From Scenedesmus sp. ARA3 (lineage: Eukaryota; Chlorophyta; Chlorophyceae; Sphaeropleales; Scenedesmaceae), in contig RWJK01001849.1 in NCBI GenBank assembly GCA_004335835.1, positions 124,001-188,000 on the forward strand: a stretch of DNA of 64,000 nucleotides. The letters run 5' to 3'. A program made the position numbers and the translations under genes. Positions 35,574-46,533 of the stretch are shown here, one piece after another; position 1 is the first letter of the stretch, and every line of letters starts with the position of its first letter. The notes under the pieces are model-generated. The model was given only the letters and a program-made list of their open reading frames with translations, did not search any database and was not told where the DNA came from.

Positions 35574-38500
35574 GCAAGGAGGGCCTGGTGGTGCTTGAGA
35601 AGCTGGTGTCTGCTGATGCCAACAGCAGCAGCTCAGGCTGCTGCGACTACTACAACTGCCCAGTCTGCAGGCAGCCGCAGGTGCTCAACATTGACAACCT
35701 CACTGTGGACCCTCACCTGTCTCGCTTTGTTGATGAGCTGCGTCTGCGGCTGCGCACAACAGCACCCGGCAGCACCACCAGCAGTGTAGCCAGTGAGCTG
35801 GCCAGCCCCGGCAGCAGCAGCAGCAGCAGCAGCGCCAGTGCCACACCTGCCACGCTGAGCCGCAGCAGCAGCGTTGCAACTGTGGCTGCGGCAGCTGCTG
35901 CTGCTGAGCAGGCGCAGCTGGAGGCATGCCTGCTGGCTGGTGAGGAGCTGGAGGAGCCGGACTGCAAGTACCTGCTGCCTAGGCCGGTGAGCTGCGTGTG
36001 TGCTTTGCTGCAGCAGGATTTGTGATGCATCTCAGCAACTGCAGGTTGCCTGTTGATTAACCCTGGTGCCTGCTTGAGCAGTGGTAAGGGCACACACAAG
36101 CAGCTCAACCCGGCTTGATGTTCCCTGCCTCCCTGCTTCTGCAAACATATCCAGCTTGCACTGACTGACTGCTGTCGTCTTATTTGCTGCCTGCCTCACT
36201 GCGGCCTTTCCTGCAAGCAGCTGCCGCACCACGCCGGCCGCCTGACTGTGCTGCTGGATTTGGATGGCACGCTGGTCTCCTCCTTCACCCCCCGCCGCGC
36301 CCCCAGGCTGCCGCCTGCCATGAAGAGCCACTTGGTTGGTGTGGGGTCCAGCCTGAACCCTGGCGGCGTGTTTGTGGTTGAGCGGCCGGGCCTGACAGAG
36401 TTCCTGGCGCAGCTGGCTGGCATGTCAGAGGTGGTGGTGTTCACCGCAGGTGAGGATATTGAGGACTTGAGAGTGCGCCTTCTTTGTTTGGGTTCGGGTG
36501 CAGTGTCAGAGCTTGCAGGACTGCTTGCAATAGAGCTTGCCAGTAGCCATGCTCCCACGTGCTTGCTCATTTCACTGAAGTCGTACAATTTTCAACAATA
36601 AACTGTGTTTTGCTGCAGGCCTGGAGGAGTATGCCGCACCCATCATTGATGCCATTGACCCAGGCAACAAGTTCATCGCGGGGCGGCTCTACCGTCCAGC
36701 CTGCACGCGCACCGCGCACCACCAGTGTATCAAGGACCTGCACCTGCTGGGACGCCCGCTGTCCAGGTGGGCTGGGTGCACGTCGGCATCATTAGCATAA
36801 CATCAGCATAACATCAGCGCTCTCTGCAGGAGAGGCAGGTGCTGCTGCGTGTGCTGGTGCTGTGCTTCTGCTGGGCAGTGTGATGCTAGCTGGCAGCACC
36901 CTGAAAGCTTTTGTGAGACAAGCAGCTTCAAGCATGCACTTGGTATGCATGCAAAAACTGTGTGCAAAACTTGACACCCTGCCACCCTGCAACCACTGCT
37001 ATGCTTGCAGGACTGTGCTGGTGGACGACACACCTCTGGCCTTCCTGCACCAGCCTGCCAACGGCGTGCCTGTGCTGGGCTTCAGGGGAGACCCAGATGA
37101 CAGGCTGCTCATGGAGGCCGTGCTGCCATTGCTGCAGGTGGGTACTGTTGGAGAAGGGTGTGTTGCACAGGGTTCAGGGAGATTTGAGCACCAGCAGGGT
37201 TCGTTGTCTTGCAGGATGCCCCGCACGCACATACGTGCACACCGTTCAAAGTGCACGTATCTAAAGCACGCGTTTGGAAAGCGTTCACTTTTTTTGTTGT
37301 GCGAGGGTATATTCTGTCCACGCATCGGTTGCATCATGGCCCTCGAGTCCATTCTCTGTTCGCATTCTGCTGGCATCCACGGCTTGCCGAGCTTATCACG
37401 GGTCTCTTGTCATTATTTGCTCGATCGAAGCATGATTGTCAGCGCGCGTCGGCCATCATCGCTGCGTGGTGATATGGCGGGTTCTGCTGTTGGGCAGCCA
37501 CTGTGCATGGCCTTCATGCGCAGCAGGCGGCATGACTTGAGTTCCAGTAGGCCCACTCGTCAGGTCAGCTCTTGAACCTGTGCAGGGCTGTGATAGATCC
37601 GGCTCAGCTGCTCCTGCTGAGCACTACTCAGCATGCGCCTTGCTTGTGTAGTAATGCTGACTTTGTGTGCTGTTGCATTGCTGCAGACTCTGGCTGGAGC
37701 GCCCGATGTGCGGACGGTGCTGGAGCGTCGCTTCGACATGATGAACTGGTTCAAGCGCCATGGCTACCCCAATAGCCTGTGGGAGCAGCAGCATGCAGCT
37801 ACACCTGCAGCAGTGCCGGCCAAGGCAGCAGCAGCTGCTACCTCAGCGCCTGCTGCAGTGCAGCCGGCAGATGCCCAGGTGCTGGTGGAGGACAGCATGG
37901 TGGTGGATGACAAGCACAAGGAGCGCTGCCTGCTGGTGTTTGACTTCGACAAGACCCTCACAGACTGGGATGCAGGTGGGTGGCAACGTGCATTCGACAG
38001 GCAGCTTCGTTGACAACTGCCATTTCGATCTTGCAAGCGCCTTTTCCTCATGGTAATTACCTGTGGCCTGCTCCCAGAGCTATGCACTGCACGACTCTGC
38101 ACACCACCACCTTGCTGATCCATCCTCCTGCTGCACTTCCTCAACTCTCCTTCTTCCTTCTTCCCTTGCACACCTGCAGGCGAGCGCCTGGTGTCAGAGC
38201 TGGCCCCCGAGTTGCTGCCCTGGCTATCCGGCCTGCAGCAGCCCACCAACTTTGTGCCCATCACCAACGAAGTCCTGCAAGAGATGGCACGCCGCGGCGT
38301 CAGCCGCGACAAGCTGCTCACCCAGCTGCAGCTGCTCGGCTCCGAGCTGCCTCCTGCAAGCGTGAAAATGCTGCGCTGGGCCGCGCAGCAGGGCCTGCCG
38401 GTGCGCGTGCTGTCCGACTGCAACCAGGTCTTCATCAACCACATCCTGTCTGGCGCAAAGCTCGGCGGTGTCTTCAAGGACGCGCAGTCAAAGTTCGAGG

Positions 38501-39226
38501 TCATCACGAATGCGGCAGCCTTCGAGCGCATCGCAGCAGCGCAAGCGGCGGATGCTGGCATCGGGCTCGGCGTGTTTGGCCGCCGCAAGGCATCCACAGC
38601 AGCAGCAGCAGCGCCCAGCTACAGGCTGGTCATCCAGCCGAGGCATCCGGAGTCGTCTGCGCCGCACAACTGCCCGATGTGCCCGGAGAATCTGTGCAAG
38701 GGCGCGGAGCTGCGGCGGCTGCGCTTTGGCGCCAGCAGCAGCCAGCACGGCGGCCAGCAGCTGTGCAGCGGCAGCTACGGCCGCATCGTGTACGCAGGAG
38801 ACGGTGCGTGCGGCTGATGTGTTCTGGCTAAGTTTGCTTGCTTGACAGGCTGCATGATGTTGCTGGTGTGCCCTTTGCATGCTCAGCGTTGCACACAAGT
38901 GCCGTGCAGCTATGCCTCTGCATTGTGTAGCCGACAGCTCCTTTCACATCTGCTGCTTCACGTTGATGCAATAGACGAAACACTGACATTCGCTTGCTCT
39001 CTCCATCTGACTTGTTTCTTCAGGTGCCAATGACATCTGCCCGGCGCTGTCCCTGGGGCCGAATGATGTGGTGCTGGCGCGCGCTGGAGAGGCCCTGGCT
39101 GCCTATGCTGCAGCGGCTGCGCAGGACAGCACCATGCAGCAGTTTGCGGCGCCCGTGTTTGTGTGGCACACGCATGAGGAGCTGGCGCAGCTAGTGAGGG
39201 AGCATTCTCAGGCTGCCAGCAGCTGA
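34180..39226 (+). CDS. SPX-RING-SCP phosphatase-PHOSPHO1 phosphatase fusion protein
   Basis: Nine exons close in phase to 988 residues: 34180-34288, 34533-34621, 34838-35986, 36221-36449, 36619-36766, 37011-37137, 37687-37975, 38180-38803 and 39024-39226. Residues 1-116 form an SPX domain: MKFGKRL start, Y22/K23/K26 in CLDYKAIKRAL, LHSELNKVSRFY, and the basic VVKAIKKRNRH (K107, K110, K111), which are ligand-site positions. Residues 214-343 are a C3HC4 RING (C214, C217, C229, H231, C234, C237, C340, C343) with about 100 inserted residues. Residues 450-635 are an FCP1/SCP HAD phosphatase (LLDLDGTLV, FTAG, TVLVDDTP). Residues 697-975 are PHOSPHO1/PECP1-like (LVFDFDKTLTDWD, LSDCNQ, CPENLCK, YAGDGANDICP). 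Catalytic Asp pairs are kept in both phosphatases. SPX-RING alone is the NLA ubiquitin ligase; PECP1-type enzymes release Pi from phosphocholine or phosphoethanolamine. The SPX-RING to SCP join rests on the 35987-36220 intron; read-through would stop at 36025. Confidence 0.75.
34464..34471. promoter_or_regulatory. P1BS-like palindrome GCATATGC, SPX intron 1
   Basis: Perfect palindrome matching GNATATNC inside the first intron (34289-34532) of the SPX fusion gene. Confidence 0.35.
34649..34656 (+). promoter_or_regulatory. P1BS-like site GCATATTC, SPX intron 2
   Basis: Matches GNATATNC in the second intron (34622-34837) of the SPX fusion gene, 178 bases from the intron 1 site. Confidence 0.3.
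37307..37314 (+). promoter_or_regulatory. P1BS-like site GTATATTC, SPX intron 6
   Basis: Matches GNATATNC in the 549-base intron (37138-37686) that lies near the end of the SCP domain. A single match in an intron is weak evidence alone. Confidence 0.2.
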
Positions 39227-42152
39227 GTGGTGTGCTGCAGCAGCAGCGGCTTGAGGGGCCTGGAGAGGGCGTGTGGTTGCATTTGTGCGGCCGTGCATGG
39301 CACATGACAACCTGGATATGGCTTGTGGCTTGTTGGTGGTCGTGGTTGATTGGCGCAGGGGTTGCTGGTGCGGATGGCATGCAGAGTGTTATGTGTATGC
39401 ATTATGCTTGTCAGTCGGAGAGCGGGAAACACAACGTCAAAGCATCAGCGTTCGTGGTCAATCGCAACATGTGTATTGTGTCTGTACTATAAGAGAGTGC
39501 CAAGTTGGGCATGTGCACACGTGTGTGTGGGCTTGGCAAGTTTGCAGCGTGTGTTGTGTGTTACACGTGACACATGGCTGCAGCGAGCTGCCCTTAGTAC
39601 TGTGACATATGCAAAACATGCAGCGGCAGCGTTGCGTGTTTTGCACGCAGCCTGCACAAAATGATGGATGGGTTGGCTGGGCAACTTTGGGTATCGCATC
39701 AGGTGGTGAATCGGCTGCACATAGGGCAGTGTTGCGGCTGACCCAGCACAGTGCACCTGATTTGTGTGGCTCCTGGTACAGTGCTATGCGCAGCGTCAGC
39801 AGCATTGCTGTGTTGGTGTAGGCGGGGCGCAGCAGGCTGTTTGCCTGCAGACACCGCCGGGTTTACTCTTGTTGTCATGTCGGCAGTGTGTGTATTATTC
39901 ATCTATATGTTGCGTCACTCAGCTGCGATTGCTGGGTGGCACAGGATGCCTCTTGTTCTACGGGTGTGCATGTGCGCATGTCTAGTGGGTGTTGCTGTGT
40001 GACGGCTGTGCTTCCTGCATACCGCTGAAGCAGCAAGTTTTGTGCTGAGCATGCATCACATGCTCCTTGGCATGTTTCCTTGGTCTATCAGTCATGTGGG
40101 CCCGGCACAAACGAGTGTGGCAGGCTGTGTTGGCACGGTGCACTGCATGCCAGGAGCGCCTGTGCTGACCTTGGCAGAATTTGCTGGACACCGGACGTTT
40201 CTTTGACTGCTGCTGTGGTTGCCCAAGTGGTGTGCTAGCAGCGCTGCTGTGCATGCTTTGTGCATATGAGCATCCCTACTGTTGCTGGTGTTTGCTGTTG
40301 TGTCGGGAGGAAGAGTGTGTGGTATTACGGCGTGTGCCAGTAGGTTGTGTGGAGCGCCGATGTTCTTTGTCTCACGCGGCGTGGTGTGTATCTGCTGGGA
40401 TAAGCGCTTTGCACAATATGGTTGACCCTTTCTTTCACTGCCGCCACTTGGCTCTGCTGATGCCACTTGGCTCTGCTGATGCCACTGGTAGTGAGCCGCT
40501 GGCAATGCAGCTGCTGGCCAGCAGTGGCAGATGCGTAGTGTTGCATGCATTTTTCTTTCCTTTGTCACTTGTGCTCTTCTTCTTAACCAGGCGCAGTTGC
40601 TGCAGTTATGCTGCTGCTACTGCGTATCATTGATTTGCGCACAATCAGCACATGCCTCTTGAAGCAGGAATCAAAGGCTGTACAGCAGGTCCTATGCAGA
40701 AGATCGGCCATTGATGGATATCCTTTGTATTTTAGGCTGTTTTGGCGGGCATAGGCTGCGGATTTTGGTGGCCTGTTTCTAGCGGCGCCTGGAGACTTGT
40801 CTTCCTGCTAGTACTGGTCTATATGCGGGTGCTTCGGAACGATACTGTTTCCAATGCCATGATCATGAAGCTGCGTGTAGGTCAGTATGCCTCAGGCTGG
40901 CCCATTGGCCTGCTGTCAGGCAGAGAGTTTTGATGTGTACTACACCCAGTAGTTGCAGGAAAGTGTTCCGGGTCCATGTGTATGGATTTGGATGCTGTGA
41001 GCGCATTGTAACATAATGACCACTTCTAGCCATGTGAGTACTCATTATGCTGCATTATACTTGAAATGATTGACCTGCTTGCACGTTGTACCAATTTTAT
41101 ACATGGCTGATCATGAGTGTCGCCATATTGGCATAACATTTGCTCGGCAGTTGAACGCCACATGTTTTCCCAAAGGTTATACACCGCGTGTCATGAAATG
41201 CCGCAGGCTGCAAGCAAAATGCAGCAAACATGGCTGCAGAAGAACCGACACCGGTTCTGCGCCTGTTATGCCAACGAATAATGTCAAACCTGCGCAGTAT
41301 GGAGCTGCACAAGCTTGTGCAGTGCAGGCTGCAACAAACGGTCTCAAGGCCGGGAGCCAGGCACACAGCTGTCATCCCTAAAACTCATCAGAAGGTGTCG
41401 CAGTGACGTGTACTGCTCTCAAAGCATAGAAAACCAAGAACAGCATGTAGGCAATGTGCCTGCTGCAAACTGCTGTCTTGCTGCCGCACAGGCTTCGCGA
41501 CCGATCGTTGCCAAGGCACAGACACTGTGCATGTGCAGCACGCGGCCACTCAGCCATGCCGCAAACACTGCGTCATGACCCATCACATCTGACCAGAAGA
41601 TGGTGCATGACAATGTTCAAACACAGCATTGCTGCCACTGCCTGCCGCATGCTGGCAGTTGCATGACAACGGACACTGTGCATCAAGCAGGCTCCCTTAA
41701 CCTGCGCGCTCAGCCAACCACACTTGAACGCTGGCATGGTGTAGTGCTTGAGTGTGTGCAACGGCAGCTGCATAGCTTGAATGCCGATGCCAGCATACAT
41801 GCCGCAAACATGGGCGCTGCCTGCTGCTTTCCCTCTGCATGTTCGACAGCTGCACAGAACTGAGAGCTGCCTATGCATCCAACAGCAGCTGCAGCTGTCT
41901 GCTAGGCCTCCACCAGCATGCCAAATGATCTGCTGCTGCACCAACTGTTCACAAACAGTAGCCGCACACCACGCACCAAATGAATGCAGCACCGCCCTGC
42001 TGCAGCAGTGCTGCCGCCTCGGGAGCTCGCCCCGCATCAGCTGTGCACCTGACGCTGCCACCTGCCCATTCCTCAGCAACACACTCCTTCAAACAACATC
42101 ACATGACATTGCATTTGACACACTCCTCCCCACAACATCACATCACACCGCC
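39227..42152. other. Convergent intergenic region SPX fusion / SecY
   Basis: About 2.9 kb without a recognised gene. It must hold the 3' UTRs of the SPX fusion (plus) and SecY (minus). A plus-strand TGTAA is found only at 41007-41011, so the SPX 3' UTR is either long or uses another signal. A 19-bp tandem duplication is at 40443-40480. Open frames are short and resemble nothing known. Confidence 0.45.
40443..40480. repeat. 19-bp tandem duplication
   Basis: GCCACTTGGCTCTGCTGAT occurs twice head to tail, followed by the first six bases of a third copy. Confidence 0.9.
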
Positions 42153-44607
42153 TCACACCTTGCTGTCCATGTCCTGATACAGCTTATCCACATCCTGGTA
42201 CTTTGCCATCGCCTGCTCAGCGCGGATGCGGCGTGCTGTGTCGGTCGCCACACCCACCATAATCAGCACGCTCGTGCCTGCAAAGCCCCTGAAAGCTGAC
42301 AGGTGTGTGATGCCCTCAACTGCAGCAGGAGCAAGAGATAGGACCGCCAGGAAGAGGCTGCCCAGCAGAGACATGCGTGTGAGGGTGGAGGCCACATACT
42401 CGGCAGTTTGCTTGCCGGGGCGGATACCGGGGATGGCTGCTCCTGTGCGCTTCAGCTGCTCACTCAGGTCCTTTGGCTCCAGCTGCAGAAGAAAGTGATG
42501 CAAGCAGCAGCATGAGGTTGGACGTCAGCTGGGAGCAAATCGGCCAGCATGTGGGCGTATCAGGCAGCATGCCTACGAACAACAAGGGCTGCATTTGAGT
42601 TCAAGCATGTGTCCCGGTGGTTAGGCTGTGTTATGGCGATTGCAAGTTAAACAAACACGATGCAAACCTGGCAGGTGCAATGCGCGTGCATGCAGTCGCA
42701 GGCATCACCAAGCACCATCTGCGCCGAGCCAAAACCCACACGCCAGCACGCAGAGTACAAGCAGCAGTTATTGTTATGGTTTAGGCCGCACCTGCAGGAA
42801 TGTGTAGTAGTAATTGAAGAAGGCGATGAGCGCCACGTTGACCGGCAGGTACAGCGAGCCGCCGGGGCCCAGCGCCTCAGCGGCGCGCTCCAGGCCTGCA
42901 CTGTCGGTGAGGCGCGCCAGCGCCAGCGGCAGGCCCAGCAGCGAGGACGCAAAGATGAGCGGCATCACACCTGAGGGGCAGAGCAAGGTGGCAGCAGTGG
43001 GACAGGAAGGTGGTTGTCTGGGCGTTGACTAAGTGGAGGCAGGCTATAACAGTTTCGTGGGCATGGTAGCTCAGTGTCAACAAGACACAATTTGCGCTGA
43101 TGGGGCAGTGAAGCGACATGTGTGGTACACCTATGAACGCACAGTTCACAACAGAGAGTTTAATGTACCAAAATGCTGTGCTGCACCAGCGGCAGCAGCA
43201 GGGGAGCCGGGAGCCTCACCTGTTGCGTTGACCTTGAAGGGCAGGTAGCTCTGCCTGGCCAAGTTGCCTGCCTGGTACCTGCGGCACACAATACATGCAA
43301 CACACACGTGACATTGTAAGCAGTCAGTGGGAGACCGTTCAACATACCAGGCAAAACTGAAGATGAAGCATACTAGAGGAAGTACTCTCACAACTATGTA
43401 TGCTCTGCTGGGGCCCTGCCCTCCAACACCAACATACCACACACCCTCGCCCCGCCAAATCCGCATGCAGGCTTGCATGCAGGCTTGCATGCAGGCTTGC
43501 GTGCAGGCTTGCAGCAAACTGACAAGCTGCCATCAGAGCAGCACATCCAGCATGAGCAACACAACCCCGCCAGCGCACCTGCTGCTGTAGTTGACCGGGA
43601 TGCGGCGCTCCGCCTCCTGCACATAGATGATGCCCAGCGTGGTCAGGAAGAAGGCAATCCCATAAATGGCCACGTTGGCGGGGTTGCTTTCTGTATTCTG
43701 CGCCAGCAGCGCTCCCACGCTGCTGGGCAGGCTTGAGGCGATGTTGGCAAAGATGAGCACGCTGGTGCCGTTGCCCAGCTTGAGCTCACTGATGGTGTCT
43801 GCGCAGAGCAGCAGGGCAGCACGGCGTTGCAAACAGCGTTAGCATTAGTGGTACGAGCTGAGTTGAAGTCTCCGGGTTTGTGTGCATGTGCTCGGCAGCT
43901 GCTGCTGTGGCCAACCGTTGCCAGGTGTAACAGCACTGCAGCACAGGCAACGCCCTTGACAGCACACACCTAGTGAATGCTGCTGCTAGATGCAAGACGG
44001 CCGCTGCCAAGGATGCTTGCCCCTGCTGCTGCTGCTGCTGCTGCCACTCACCTGCCACGTAGATGAGGCTGAGTGCTCCAGCCACCAGCGCCAGGCTGCT
44101 GCTGAACAGCCACTCCGGAGAGAAGTCTGTCACGTACGGCCGGATGTACGTCAGCTGCCCGACAGCCTGCAGCAGCAGGGATTGCCCAGCAAAAAGCAGG
44201 GCAAAGGAGCAGCACATACATTTAGTGAGCATGCAATGGACATTTGCCCAGTGGCGATAATATAGAGCGCCATCGGTGAGCAGAGCATTAGGCTGCAGAA
44301 AACGTCAGAGCTGGCACATTTTTACAGTTCATATCTACTGTTACACCATCTGCAGCCGCAATGTCTGTGCACCTGCATGCACGATGTGTGTGCGGCTGCT
44401 GTCTTGCCTGCCCACCTGTGCAATGGCAAACACAAAGGCCGCCAGCTTCTGGTAGTACTGGAAGCGTGCGCGGCCCTGGGGGCCGTCCTCGCGCTGCATC
44501 TTCTTGAGCGCCGGGAAGGCTGCGCTCATGAGCTGCAGCACGATGGAGGCGTTGATGTAGGGGATGATGCCCAGGCTGAACAGGCCCACCTGGTGGCAGC
44601 AGCAAGC

Positions 44608-44638
<31 letters not shown>

Positions 44639-45653
44639 GCAGCAACAGCAGGAGCAGCAAGCAGCAAGCAGCACAGCGCAGAGTGCAAGTGTGAAGAAGG
44701 AGGAGAAAGGCAGCCACATGCGTGCTACAAAAGGTTGTTTGTGTCGCCTACGTGTGGGGGCAGGTAGACTGGCAAGCATGCTGCTGCCTCCTGCTGCTGC
44801 TGCTGCTGCCTTTCACTGCTGGGTGCACCGAGATGACTGGCAGGTGCACAGCAACGAAGGCTTCTGTTGCATCAAGCCGGCACACCGCATGCTTCAAATC
44901 AACGCCCGCAATGCAAGTCTCCCTGCTTTCAACACAGCAGCCAGCACCCAGAGCAGAAGACCTACGCTGTACACCGGCATGCTCGCACCTGTGCAGCATT
45001 GGCGACTGCTGGGTAACATGTCACCCCCCGCCCCCGCCTGCCCATCATGCTCGCACAATCACGCTCCTGCAAGCTGTTGACTTTACTTCCTGCAAGCCTA
45101 CCTTGCTGATGCTGCCGCCAGACAGTGCGTCCACATAGCCCAGCAGCCCATTGCTCTGCATGGCTGAGCTGAAGGCATCCACATCCACGCCAGGGATGCG
45201 CACATACACGCCCACGCGGCTGACCACAATGAGCCCAATCAGTGCTGCAAGCTTTCCAGGCAGAGGCCCAGACAGGAAGTTACTCCAGCTGAAGCCATCC
45301 TCTTCCTGCGAGGACATAGGACTGCTGCGGGAGCTGCTGCTGGGTGTGTTTGCACGCGATACGCTGCTGAGCAGGCTGTTGCCGTTGCTGCTGCTGTCAC
45401 TGCCGTTGCCATCCTTGCTTGGGGGCGTGTCTGGCACCTTTGGCTGCGCTGCTGTGTCGGTCTCTGGCTCTGTGGCGTGCACGGTCACCAGCCTGCTGCG
45501 CCTGCTGCTGTGGCCCAAGCATGGCCGACTGCTGCTGCTGCTGGGGAGTGATAGGCAAGCAACGCGGTGCAGGCGTCCAGCCGAACTTTGCAGTCTGCTG
45601 CTTGCTGCACGCATGCTGCAGCCAGCTGAGTGTGGCAGCATCGCCTGTGCCAT
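42153..45653 (-). CDS. SCY1: Chloroplast SecY translocase subunit (SCY1 type)
   Basis: Seven exons, 45653-45102, 44589-44416, 44166-44052, 43798-43579, 43278-43220, 42970-42792 and 42482-42153, close in phase to 542 residues. The first roughly 60-70 residues are Ser/Arg-rich (transit peptide), followed by a Ser-rich acidic linker. The SecY core starts at SWSNFLSGPLPGKLAALIGL and shows the conserved blocks RIPGVDVDAF, LGIIPYINASIVLQLM, KLGNGTSVLIFANI, YVQEAERRIPVNY, LPFKVNATGVMPLIFASSLL, NYYYTFLQLEPKDLSEQLKR and FRGFAGTSVLIMVGVATDT. These match the thylakoid SCY1 channel, which works with SecA and SecE and, with Alb3, receives cpSRP-delivered nascent chains. Sequence blocks fit SCY1 better than the envelope SCY2. 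The start ATG at 45653 gives MAQAM; Met5 is an alternative. The gene is divergent from the prolyl hydroxylase. Confidence 0.93.
43463..43510. repeat. 12-bp tandem repeat in SecY intron
   Basis: Four copies of GCATGCAGGCTT, the fourth with one A-to-G change, within the intron between SecY exons 4 and 5 (43279-43578). Confidence 0.9.
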
Positions 45654-46533
45654 GGCTGAGCAGGCCGCTGGATGTCACCTGCTAAGGGCCGATGCTGTGC
45701 ACAAAATAACCTGCATGAACAATTGTTTGCGATATGTCAGACAGCTTTCGTCCGTGGCTCGATCACCTGCTGGCTGGCCAGGACAACTCGGCATACGAAT
45801 GCGTCAGCATGGCGCCCTCAATCCATTTCTGACAAAGCACATTGTGGTTGTAAACTATATACACACCTTTCTGCAAGTGGGATCTGACTACAGCAAGCCC
45901 GATCAATCTGCTGCTGAGTGCAGACGGCTCCCTTGCACTCAATAACTTGCACCCAGCAAAAGGTTGCAGCACTCAGTCAAATGAATGTTGCAGCAGCCCA
46001 ACAGGTGCAGGCTGCCTGGTCCCTGGTAGCTGAACAGGTGCCAGGTGTGCGTTACTGCAGTGACCAGCTGATGTGCCATGGCCCCTGGGTGCAAGCAGAG
46101 TCATTGCAGCAAGTTGCCCGCCACGCTGGCTTGAAGGGCTCTATAGGTTAGCAGTACTTTGGCCACATTTCACAGGCATACTGCGCTGCTTGCAAGTAGC
46201 CACCTGCAGCAAACTTGCGCCAGCCTGAGATCTACAAAGAGGCCTGCAGGTTGAGGCAGGCTGCTGCTGTGATATCCAAGTATGCTACAGAAAGCTCCTG
46301 ATGCGCTCGTAGTACATGATATGTTGATGTGCTTGTCTGTTAAGCCATGCCGTGAGTGATGGACAAGACGCACGTCAAACGCTTCGGGCGTGGAGTAGCA
46401 TGGGTTCAGCAAAGCATGCAGCCTGCTGGCACAGGGGAGGAACAGTAGACGTAATCCAGTAACTAAATGTGTTTGTAACACCTTGTTCGCCCATGCATCA
46501 CACATTGCAGGCAGGCGGCAACACTGTTTCGAG
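45654..46533. promoter_or_regulatory. Divergent region SecY / prolyl 4-hydroxylase
   Basis: 880 bases that should hold both promoters. No named element or coding domain was recognised. Confidence 0.4.

Noticed and set aside
36001..36025. Stop codon ending an SPX-RING-only protein
   Set aside because: It lies in sequence bounded by good GT and AG sites whose removal joins the SCP domain in frame. It is kept as a possible alternative product, not as the main model.
37764..38831. Antisense (277 residues) and alternative-frame (283 residues) open frames over the PHOSPHO1-like exons
   Set aside because: The phosphatase frame carries DFDKT and GDGAND motifs with matching splice phases; the others have no recognisable domain.
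39227..42152. Hidden gene between the SPX fusion and SecY, such as the minus-strand frame at 41573-42082
   Set aside because: No domain resemblance, Cys/His-rich random-looking translation, and it sits where two 3' UTRs converge.
43463..43510. Tandem repeats as a CRISPR-like array
   Set aside because: The units are contiguous 12-mers without spacers and lie in an intron of a eukaryotic SecY gene.
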